A DNA stretch of 64,000 bases from Lineus longissimus (taxonomy: Eukaryota; Nemertea; Pilidiophora; Heteronemertea; Lineidae), in contig NC_088314.1 in NCBI RefSeq assembly GCF_910592395.1, positions 10,914,001-10,978,000 on the forward strand, in the 5' to 3' direction. Under the pieces are notes generated by a model, which did no database searches, was not told where the DNA came from, and saw only the letters and a program-made list of their open reading frames with translations. The position numbers and the translations under genes were made by a program. Each line of letters begins with the position of its first letter. The first letter of the stretch is position 1. Shown piece by piece: positions 1-11,900 of this stretch.

Positions 1-1004
1 AGATGGCCAACAGGGCATCACCCTGGTGTCTACTTATGTAGTATATCTTTGCTTCAAAACTGTTTGACATGCTATCGCCACATATGATTTGTATTGAATA
101 ATAATTATTCAAATGCACACTTATATCAAAACATCCTAAGCCTTTTTGAACAAAGAACTTACCTTCAAAATTGACGTATTTTAGCGTATTTATAGTGCGG
201 AGCCTTCTTCGTCATGCATGTCATGCCTAACATAACCTGTTTACCTCCCACTTGAAAGCCTGCACCTCCACGCTGTGAACAGGTGAAAGAACGCCACATC
301 TGTCGAAAAAAACTCACTGTTTCCTTCATTGATTTATAAAAAACCATTTATAACCTCTGTTTGCTTGAAATAAAGAACCCTTGGTCGCTATAAAATTTGT
401 ATTTTAACCTAATAGAAGTGTTATCTAAAGGTCAGAGGTCGACTTGATATTTCACCTGTATCAAGTCCCAAGAATGCACATGCTGCGCGTACTGCAACTC
501 ACATCGGCAAGATTTCACTCCTTGAAAATAAGAAAATGACAAGACATCGTGGCAAAGATTTTATTGTAATCGACAGGTTTTCACTGCTAGTTGGAATCGT
601 TTAAGCTTCATCAGGTTGAGGACATCTTCGGCTCAAGAATCGATGCTAATTCGATGTTGATGCTTGTCGACCCTTATGGGGGGAGGGTATAAGATGCACA
701 TTGATACTTGCAGAATAAACATGTGCCAGAAACACACTGGAAATCAAACTGGTTGCAGATCAACAACTGCTGGAAAAATGCCAGCTTACTTTTTTGTGAA
801 TTACAGTTTTCAGACTTCGACCGTTCAGTAACAGAGGAGATTGCCACTCCCTGGCAAGGTCTTTGGTGGTTGGCCGTGCATTTAGTCAATGTGACTATAT
901 ATCAGCTGTACCCAGCTGATACATGTAGATAGAGAGCTCCTCACAGTGGAAGAGCTTTTCTGATATCGCATTAAGTAATTTGTTTTCATTTTCCGTTTGG
1001 CCAG
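1..1004. other. intron sequence upstream of the first COG5 exon seen
   Basis: No exon-like segment with COG5 similarity, no recognised transposable element and no long open frame is visible here. It is A+T-rich and reads as intron. Confidence 0.5.
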
Positions 1005-1256
1005 GAAGCATGTGATCTCTTACGAAGGATCATCAGAATATTGTATTTGAGTCGGAGATTACATAGTCAACTCCAGGGAGGCGCGAGAGAGATCACCAAA
1101 GCAGCCCAGAGTTTGAATGAACTTGATTATCTATCTGAAGGGGTGGACCTCGCCGGCATTGAAGTGCTGGAGCAAGACAGGCGGTTCATCAAGCAGGCTA
1201 GGAAGGATGTGGAGAGTCAAGCACAGAGAATGCTGGCTCTTGGTATGGAGACAGAG
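1005..1256 (+). CDS. COG5: COG5 exon 1 of this window
   Basis: 84 codons, phase 0 at both ends. The acceptor is a pyrimidine-rich tract ending CCAG at 1004 and the donor is GTAAAG. It begins [13 protein letters not shown] and ends at GMETE. This stretch (heptad-like, charged, with [20 protein letters not shown]) is among the best conserved parts of COG5 and lies in the N-terminal helical region. Confidence 0.95.
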
Positions 1257-4200
1257 GTAAAGTCATTTCTGGATTTGGTTACTTTAAACCTCCTTTTTGA
1301 CTCATCGTAGGGGAGTCTATATCCTGTTTCAAGAGCATGGCATCTTAACTTCACTGTTAGTGACACCAATAGTGTGAGCCCCCAGTGCTGGTAAAAAAAA
1401 AAGAAAAAACATCCAAAACCTTTTGTGAATAGCAAAGTGACAGTAGTACCTAGTGACGTCATTAGCTGGGTTTATAATAGGAGTGGTTAAAGCAAGAAAT
1501 TAAAAAAACCGTCTACATTCGCGGTTGGGTATTTTATAAGGGTTAAAACACTGACTCTTGAGGTCAAGGTTGACTAATACAACTATCATTTAATAGCTTG
1601 TAACCCTAACCCCCCAAGGGTTTGACACCTCATCACCTTGATATCAATTTAAAGGGTCGAATTCAGCATCCGTTCACCACATTTAACCCTTTCAGGACTG
1701 AATATTTTTAGCATCCAAAATCGAAAGTTTTTGAAATCAAACTATCGGCTTTGTAAGAATCGCTATGAAGTTTGCATGAATAGAAAAGGTATTCATTCCC
1801 CAGGATGTCGGGAATCCCCTCCGAGCAGTTATAAATGCGGATCGACATTAGAAATGACTGGAAAACCAATGTAGTGAAAAGATTGTCGATCTCGCATTTC
1901 TGCGAGACTCGTCCACAATTTTGCGAGACTCGTCCTGAAAGGGTTAACAAAAGAATAATCAAGTTATCATGTCGATGGCAAGGCCATCACCAATCTCCTC
2001 ACATCTGAAATTTGAAATTGCTGTTGTAGGTTATCGTCCATTAGAAATTCCCTATACCGAACTATCAAATAACTTCAACAAACTGTTCCAATGTCATTTT
2101 TTCAGAATCAGACTCAAGTTGCGACATCTTTGCAAGTGTTTCATAATCTTGGTACTCTGCAATTAACCGTTGAGAAAGTGGTCAATGACTGTCATCATAA
2201 TCTCTACAAAAGTGTTCAAGCTGCTTTAGAGGTCAAAAGCTTCATTGGTTCTGGACAGGGCCAAGGAAAAGGCCCAGGTCGGGCATCCTTACCAGCAACT
2301 GGGAACACTGCAGCATTCCGAGCTTCACTCTGGACCAATATGGAGAAGTTGATGGACAACATCTATTCATCATGTGCCCAGGTGCAGCATCTACAGAAGG
2401 TGCTCGCCAAGAAGAGGGATCCCGTCACTCACATCTGCTTCATAGATGAACTTTCCAAGGTATCTATTACAATTTTAGCTTAGTTTTATGCTTCCTGATC
2501 TGCAAAAATATTTATTAGCAAAACTATCAACTCCAGTAATAACTGGCTTTCTCAATGATTCACTGTACCTCACCTGGTACATTGCTGTGCATTGATCTGT
2601 ATATGAGACCACTGAGCTACATGTATAAACTTCTAACTTTGTACACATGATCCCTTAAGTCAGATGACCTCTGACACTGAATTTTGGTCCGAATCAATTC
2701 TTAATTTGGCCACCAGGGGGCCAAGCATAAAAAGTGTGATATCTCCCTTATTAATGATCCATTTTCGATGAAAAGTTAATAGTAGGTACTTTTAGCAAAG
2801 ATACATCATGTATCTAACAGGATACGTTTTGACCTCCTCTCGAAGGTCGAATAGTTTGAATAGGCTGTAACTATGACACTTTTAAAGCAAGGCATTTTTT
2901 GAAAATAACGTGACCCACTCTGTAATACCATGATTAACTGTAATTGGGGTTGTGACATGCTCGTTGATAAGAGGGTCCAGTCGGTCGTTCATAGTAAGCA
3001 GTGAACTGAACAAGAGATTCGATTGTGGTCATAAATTCAATGATCATTCTGACCAGTTTTATCCTCTGAAATTCTTTTATGCCGAGGTATCAATTTCAAT
3101 GGAGGAGGTGTGATAGTGATAGTTTCTGTAATTTTACGATGTTTATAATCGTACATGATTCCTTACTATTAACACATGTGGTCATGAATGCATCATGAGA
3201 TAAATATTGTTTGTTTTCGTAGCAACTGTCCCACGTCTTATGGTGACCCTGTGATGGGTTTACTTTATGCAGTTTCCATGTATTCTTCCTTTTTGCAAGT
3301 TTTGTCTTCACTTTCAGGACGGCCCAGTTAATGTATTGAAAACCTTTTGGCTGAAAGTGACAGAGATGCTTACTAATGAGTTTTCAGCTGCTGCCAGTGG
3401 TAAGATTCTAGTTGTGTTAAAATTTCATGTTAAACAGCAGGAAATGTTTGCTATTAGTGCCAAGTAAAACAACATTTTGGCATTCATGAAAAAACATTTT
3501 TTTAATCACATACAAGATATTTACGTGATAATTCGTGCTGTGGCATTCGCACATGATACTATTGTTAAACGGGATTACAAACGTCATTACACAATTACTT
3601 GTGTAAATGATGATAAGTGATGCATTATCACGCGATACTAATGTGTAAATTTGCAGATAACTAACCTAGAATTATGCGATAAATATAGAGGTTGCTCACT
3701 GTCCTCAAATCAAACTGGGAGTCAAGGCATTGAAAAGCTGGTCGTGCTCATCCGACAAGAACTGACTTGAAAACGTGTTACACTTTTGTCGATGTAACGT
3801 CATTTGACTAAAGCACCAGCCAAACAAAGAATTCAAATTGCTGCAACCTCTGATTTAAATTGCGTACGATATTCACTCATTTATGGGGGTCATTGCTTAA
3901 CATTTTTCGATTATAAGCTATGTTATGTGTGACAAACGGATCTCTCTTTTCGATAATCACTGGGTTTGATCATCATGATCATCGGGGTGCATATGCACTC
4001 TGATGTCACCTTGTATCAGTGACTGTCTTTCTTTGTGGAGCATACTATAAACGAAGATCCAGACTAATTGAAAATTCCTAGTTAAGTTTTCAAGAGCATT
4101 GTGTTGTAAACAATACAAAAATGTTGTCCAGTTCTATCCTGTATGTACCTATTTTTTTATTCAGATTCTTACATATATGGCAACATTATGTGTATTTTGT

Positions 4201-7200
4201 TTGTTCTTTCTCTCCTAGGTTCCACATTCTTGAAGCAAGCATTTGAAGGTGAATACCCAAAGCTTCTTCGTCTTTACAATGATCTGTGGAGGAGATTACA
4301 GCAGTTCAGTGATTACATGAATGTGACTGTTACTTCCAGTTTACCGGACGTTGACCTCACAGTAGGAATGGATCTTTTGGTGGAATCTGGCGCAGAGAAG
4401 GAAATATTTGAGTAAGTTGTCACAAAAAGCTAATTTTGCTGTCATTTGGTGATATGAATAAAGAGTAGTAAATGCTTTTATCTAAAACTCCATGTACATT
4501 TACACTTGGCCTTTCTGTACAGAATTGAAGTAAAAGCATTTGCTAGCCTTTATTCATATCACCCAATAGCTCAGCTGACGAAGTCAGCAGAGCTGATAAA
4601 ATAACTATTCAGAATGGTGTCTATCCCTCCATCCATCAACGTAGGCACACATTTTGCAACCATAAGACCTAGAGATTTCAACATCACTACTATAATGGAC
4701 GTAGAGCTGAAATAGTTTGTCGCACATCTCCTCCGTCAGTTCAGATCAGATAACCTCGAAACTTTTCCTGAAAGTCGTGGTTGATATGGAGAAGGTCCTC
4801 GCCGGGTTAAATGGGTAAACTTTGTAGCGGTCTCGGAGAAATAGCATTTTTTGTTCTTTCTATATATGGGCATACTCATTAGAGATGGGAACAGGAAGAC
4901 AACAAGAAAATTGAGATCTTTAACTCTATCGCTCCCATGACCACATATTCACAGTCAGTTTACCGATTGCGGCTGAATCCCATGGCCGTATGTATACGGC
5001 TCCCCTTAAACTCTTTTTGAAAAAGTGCCAAAGCACCTATGTCATTCGAACACAATCGGCATTGTGTAGGCTGTAATGAAGATATATTCAACTGCAATTT
5101 CTGTTACTCTTGCTGTTTTTAGGTGTCCCTTTCATCAGAATCTTATGCACTTCCAATAGATAGCAAAAATGGCATCTGAGAAAGGCTGTTTTAAATGCAT
5201 TCGTACGTCACAGCGACGTCATACACTTTTCTAAACACACCTACCAGGCCAGCTAACTTTTCAGTCTTGGGGGACAAGAGGCTTTCTCTTGATATTTTAT
5301 GGCCGTAATCATGGTCAAAAACTAGCTACACCCATGCCTACTTGGATAAGAGGTGCCATATATCTATCTATAAGTAATACATTTATTATACAGGGTGGTC
5401 CAGAAAAAAACGCAATCAGATACTTCCACTACCAGGGATTGATATCAGTGGATGGGGAATCTCTCTTGGAGAGGAATGATACCAAAATCGCTCGATTTGG
5501 TTCAGTAGTTTTTGTTTTGGAGCCTATTTCGTGACACAGACGGGCTTCATTCGCACATAGGAAAAATCGAACTGTGCCGGTTAATTGAACTTAGTAAGTA
5601 GGTGGATTAAATGTTAGGTAATAATGCTGAGGTGAGATAATGTCGACAAGGTTCCCAGTGACCATTTGCAACTGAGTTAAGGTCGTGTTAGCCCTCAGCA
5701 CACTAGCACACCACCGAGATGTTTGTAACCTACAACAGAAGCATTCCGTTTTTCTACACTGAACCTGGCCAAGGGACTCCAACCATGCTTCACAAGAACG
5801 TCTCTACAACAAAATCTACTGAACAGAATCAATCGGCCTTGGTATCATTCTTCTTCTAGATAGATTCCCCATGTACTGGTATCAATGGTTTTTAACCCCC
5901 CTGGTAGTGGAAGTATCTGGTTGCATTTTTTCTGGACCACACTTTATAGGCTCCAAAGCCAAAGAGAAATATTGCATGAATGTACATTCTTGAAGTATGC
6001 TGCCTGTAATTTGGGAGACTTTTGATACAATTTTCCTGGTGATCCAGATAAAAAAATTTTACCAAAAATCCTTTCGCTGCAATTTATTTGAGGTGTTTAA
6101 TGGATTGATTGGACTTGGCAAGTCCAAGAATTAAAAAAGACTACGTAATTCTATTCTAAACATTCTCAGGGCCTCCATTGGGCAAGAAATCTCGGACTAA
6201 GACTATTCAATGCCATTAAAAAGTATCACTTTAATTTGATTTTAGATTTAATCCATACTTGGTGACACTGTATATTGCGTCGTGCATTTACTTGAATTGC
6301 ATCGTGATGCATGAGACAGGTGTTTCAGGCTGTTGTGGCCTAATTAATGGTGCATCAAACCGAAATAATGGTCTATTGTATCAAAAATCCTAGTTTTGAG
6401 GTTGATTCTCAATGAGCATTCCAGAGGTAATGTTTGAAGTAATTCTATTCTAATGATATTGATGATCTCCTCATTTCAGTCCAGAGAAAGCTCTAAGAGA
6501 CTCCCTTGGATTATTTGAGACGGCATATCTATCCCGATCTCTCTCCCGTCTGTTTGACCCAATCAACCTCGTTTTCCCTGGTGGGTCCATTAATCCACCG
6601 ACAACAGAGGAGGTGGAGGGAATTGCCAAAACAATATCAAGGTATATGTACAGCTCATTTAATTATTACTTACTACCAAGAATTGATATTAATTTAAATC
6701 CCTTTTTAGTTCTTATGGTGCTTCATCCCTCATGGGACCGTAGGCCACAACATATTTTCTCCACTTTCATCTATCTTATCATTTGACCTATATACTGGCC
6801 AAACGTCACTTCATTTTCCCGTCATTGTCGATCACCATGTGGTCCTAGTGGCGGCTACAGTTGCTTCTCCTATGTGGTAGCCATTTGGGGGCAGTCCCGT
6901 GGATGCGAAAGGCATGTCCAAGTCCCTGATGCCACGTTTAGTCCTTGGTCACCGTCACGATCCGTCGTCTTTCGACATGAATGGCACATTTCAATGAAGG
7001 TACGGAACTCAAACTTGGCACGCATGTACTCCTTGGTGACCGCTTCTCAGACATGGAATTGGAACCGTTTTGCAGCCAGGGTGCAAAACATTGAAAGAGA
7101 AAAAATGCAATAACTCCTTTAATGCTGTTCCGAAACATTTTACATTTTTGGCTCACGGTAGGGGAGTCTGCAGTGTCCATCGTTGTCGTCGTCCGTCGTA

Positions 7201-8905
7201 TCCTATTTCTAAAACAGTGGCACGTTTCTAGGGCTATGGACTCAAAACTTTGTTTGCATGACCCCCTGGTCAGATGACCTTTGACACTGAATTTCGGTCC
7301 GGTCTGATTCTTGACTTGGCCACTAGGGGGCCAAAACTGAAAACATAAATAGTGTGATATCTCACTTATTACGGATTAGTTGTTGGTAAAAATTTTATGG
7401 TAGATACTCTTAGCAAGGATACATCTCATATGGTACGGGTTTTTGATTTGACCTACTTGTCAAGGTCACAGAGGTCAAATGGCGTAAATTGGCCATTTGA
7501 GCGTAACTGTGGCACGTTTCTTTACCAATAAAGCTATGAACTTGAAATTTGGTACACATGACTCCCTACATCATATAACCTCTGACAACGAACTTCGGTC
7601 TGATCTGATTCTCGACTTGGCCACCAGGGGGCCAAAACTAAAAAAAGTAAAAAGTGCAATATCTCGCGTAATAGTGACGTGTTTTCAATTTTATTTTTAT
7701 GGTAGGTACTCAGAGTAATGATACATCACATATCCTACGGGTTTTCAATTTGACCTTATTTTCAAGGTCACAGACGTCAAATGGTGTGAATTGGCCGTTT
7801 GTGTGTAACTATGGCACGTTTCTTAACCACTAAAGCTATGAACTTTAAACTTGGTACACATGACCCCCTAGGTCAGATGACCTTTGACACTGATTTTCGG
7901 TCCGGTCTGATACAAAAATTTGAATAGTGCCATATCTCGCTTATTACTGATTAGTTTTTGGTAAAAATTTTATGGTTGATACTCTAAGCAAGGATACATC
8001 ACATTTGGTACGGGTTTTTGATTTGACGTACTTGTCAAGGTCACAGAGGTCAAATGGCGTAAATTGGCCATTTGAGCATAACTGTGGCACGTTTGTTAAC
8101 TCCTAAGGCTATGAACTTGAGACTTTGTACAAAGAACCCCCTAGGTCAGCTGGCCTCTGACCCTGAATTTCAGTTCGGTCTGATTCTCAACTTTGCCACC
8201 AGGGGGCCAAAAGTGAAAACCTAGAAAGTGTGATATCTCGCTTATTAGTTATTCGTTTTCAATAACATTTTTATGGTAGGTTCTCCTAGCAAGGATACAT
8301 CACATATCATATACGTTTTTGATTTGACTTGCTTTTCAAGGTCACAGAAGTCAAATGCGTAAATTGGTCGTTTGAGTGTAAGTATTGCACTTAACCACTA
8401 AAGCTATGAACTTGAAATTTGGTACACATGACTCCCTACGTCAATGACTCCCTACATCATGTAACCTCGGACACCGAATTTCGATCTGATCTGGTAATCA
8501 ACTTGGCCACCAGGAGGCCAAAACTAAAACAGGTAAAAAGTGCAATATCTCGTTTATTAGTGACTTGTTTTTGATGATATTTTTATGGTAGGTACTCCAA
8601 GCAACGATACATCACATGTCATACCGACTTTGGTTTGACCTATACACTATACATGTTGCATGTTTCTTAACCAGGATGAATTCCTAGCCACCAAATATTT
8701 ATACGGTGAGCACAATGGCCCTTGGCCGTTTCATTATGGTAGCTATTACTAGCAAGAATACATCACAGGCAGGTTTTCATTTGACCAAATTTCTGAGGTC
8801 ACGGAGGTCAAATGGCGTTCATTGGCTGTTTTAGTGCAACTGTGGCATGTTTTTAGCTCACCTCTTAGCAGAGGTGAGCTTATCCCATACCGTGGCGTCC
8901 GTCGT

Positions 8906-8967
<62 letters not shown>

Positions 8968-11900
8968 CGTCGTCGTCCGTCGTCCGTTAGCAGGGCACGT
9001 TTCGTAACTGTTAGAGCTATTGAGTTGAAACTTGGTACACATGTACCCTTATGTAATGACACCTTGGAGACCAAGTTTCGGTCCGATTCGTTTCATGGTT
9101 TGGCCACCAGGGGGCCAAACGTTAAAAGTGAAAATATGCAATATCTCCCTTAATAGTAGTCGGGAAATTTTGAAAAAAATATGGTAGGTACTTCTAGCAA
9201 AGGTGCATCATATATCCTCCGGGTTTTTGATTTGACCTCCTTTTCAAGGTCACAGAGGTCAAATGGTGTAAATTGGCCGTTTGGATGTAACGATGGCACG
9301 TTTCTAAACTGCAATGACTATTGATACCAAATTTGGTACACATTTACCCCTTAGTCAGGTGATCTCAGGGACTGAAGTTTGGTCCAATATGATTCACCAC
9401 TTGACCACCAGGGGGCAAAATCCAAAAACCTTAAAAATGTGATTATTCCTTAACTTCTTGCCCGATTGCCACCAATTTGATATCATGGGTACATCTAACC
9501 ACCATACAGTATATGTCACACAGGTTTTTAATTTGACCTTCTTGTCAAGGTCACAGAGGTCAAATGGCGTAAATTCGCTGTCAGGCCGTAACTATGGCAC
9601 GTTTCTTAACTGCAATGACTATTGATCACAAATTAAGTACACATGTACCCCTTGGTCAGGTGATCTCAGGTACCGAAGTTTGGTGCGATCTGATCTGCCG
9701 TTTGGCCTCCAGGGAGGGGGCCAAATTCTAAATACTTCAAAATGCCATTATTCCTAGTAATGACTTGCCCGATTGGCACCAATTTTATATCATAGGTACA
9801 TCTAATTCTAACAACCATTCAATGTGTCACCCGGGTCTTCTTTGATTTGACCTACTTTTCAAGGTCACAGAGGTCGAATGTACTGTAAATTGGCCATTTT
9901 GGGGAAATTGTAATTGCTTGGACCTACATCAAACCTAACACTACATGACACAATACAATGCTCTTTATCCATCTTTCCTCCACATGAGGTGAGCACAATG
10001 GCCCTGGCCATTTCATTTAACCACTGTGGCTATGAACTGAAAACTTGGTACACATGGTTTTGGTACGTCAATCAATATCGACAGTGAGGTATCAATTTAT
10101 AATCTAAAATATCTCAAATTAAACAACAAAAAATGTGGTTTTTTTAAGTGCTTTTTGACAGCTTCCACATTTTGCACCAACCCAGGCGGTTATGGTTAAC
10201 CGCTGTCTTCAAAACGAGGCTTCGTTTGCGCATAGTGCATTTACACTGTAAATCCAGGTATTTTAGAACATTACGTTTCTAATTCTAGAGCACTTGATCC
10301 CGATTCGGATTTTATTCTATCTTCCCTCCAGATAACAATGCAGTCTGTGTCACTCTAGGTAGAGGTTAATTACCAGAATATGTACTATGCTATATATATA
10401 TCATTGTTCAGTGTAGCTAGGACTACTCTAACTGGAAACATGGTTGATTTTTGAAAATAGGGACTTTGATGAACAAAAATTTTACAAAGATTGTACAAGT
10501 TATTTTGTTCTTAGGACGCTTTATATTTTGACCAATTTTGTTAGACCTTTGACAAACTGATAATTAGGTCTGTGACAACATGAATATATGAGCAGTTTTT
10601 GCAGTGAAATGTCGTATCTTACAAAAAAAGACGATTTGTAAGCTCTCTCTTTGCATTAATCTGCAAAATATAGTGTTTCAATATTGGCCGAAGTCTTGCC
10701 TAAATTGTTGAAACTCACTGCCAGATTGATGACTTTGATTGCCTAAACAAGAATATATATATGCTATTTTGCCAAGAGATCATTTATCTTCGAAGAAAAA
10801 ATTGTTTTTTGAACCCCACTTTCACAAAAACTAGTGAAATGTCAGAAACTTTATTCTGAGGATGCTTTGTATTTGGGCTAATTTTGTTGAAACTTTGACT
10901 GACTAATGATTGGGTTTGTGCGAACTTGAATAATTATAGTATTGAAATGTCTCATTTTACAAAAAAAGGAGGATTTGTGAACACTCTCTTTGCATAACCT
11001 ACAAATGGAGAGCTTGAAAAGTCATGGAGTCCTGACAAAATTTCTCAAACCTATTCTGCAATAAAGCGCAACCAACGGCCATTGTAAATTGGTCTACATA
11101 GCAACACATAGTTGACATGTGATTCTCTTTAAAAAATCGATGACATTTAATTTTTGGATTATGGAGCCTTCTTGGTAAATCCACTATTCCAGAGCATTTG
11201 GAATTCCATTTAAAGTATTGAACACTGTAAATTTCACAAATGATTTTAATTTCACAGTTCCAAAATATTGTGCACTATATACTGTAGATCGGAAAAACTT
11301 TGTGTGCAGAATATTTTCGCGAACTTTGCAAGTTGGTCCGGCTCGCAAAAATACTCTGCCGCAAAAATCTCTTGCTTTTAGCTTGAAATCCATGTCATTG
11401 TTGCCATGTTTTCACAAAGGCACGTACTGCATACAGCTTGGCCCAACGAAGGCCTATGTGTATACCCCGCCCAATTAGCACCTGTTATAATTACACCTAA
11501 CTAAAATAACTTTTGCTTACTAATTGCTCATATTATGGTAAGTAGGGGAAATTTTACACTACAGTCCACATACGCTTAGAGCTAGAGTCAAAATAAACAG
11601 TTTAAATTTTCTTGGAAAAAAATTCTTCACTTGCGAAAATATTTTGCCGCGAATAATATGTCCAACGTGAGGCATTCGCGAAAATTACATGCCACGAATA
11701 TTTTCTGTTCTTCAGTAACAGCTGCGCACCGCAACTGAATGCGTTTGAGTGATCAGTCTGGATGCGCAAAACACTGCATCTTGCCCGAGGAGGTGGTACG
11801 CTAACCGATCGGCAAAGCTGCAGCGCTTCATCAAACGATGAGAACAAGACAAAAATGAGAACACGACAAAAATGCCTTACTTTTATAGCTTTAAAATCAT

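Noticed and set aside
1-1004. A further upstream COG5 exon
   Set aside because: No segment with splice borders in phase 0 and similarity to the residues before EACDLLRR was found.
7149-8735. CRISPR-like or satellite array
   Set aside because: Units are about 301 bp, without short repeat and spacer structure, and sit inside dispersed elements with defined ends in an animal intron.
8822-9074. Open frames encoding long Ser, Thr or Asp runs near 8.9 kb
   Set aside because: They are translations of the (GTC)n microsatellite in three frames and both strands inside a non-coding repeat.
11218-11478. Open frames of 60-90 codons at 11.2-11.8 kb
   Set aside because: Overlapping frames on both strands with no family motif, within TTCGCG-rich repeat-like sequence.
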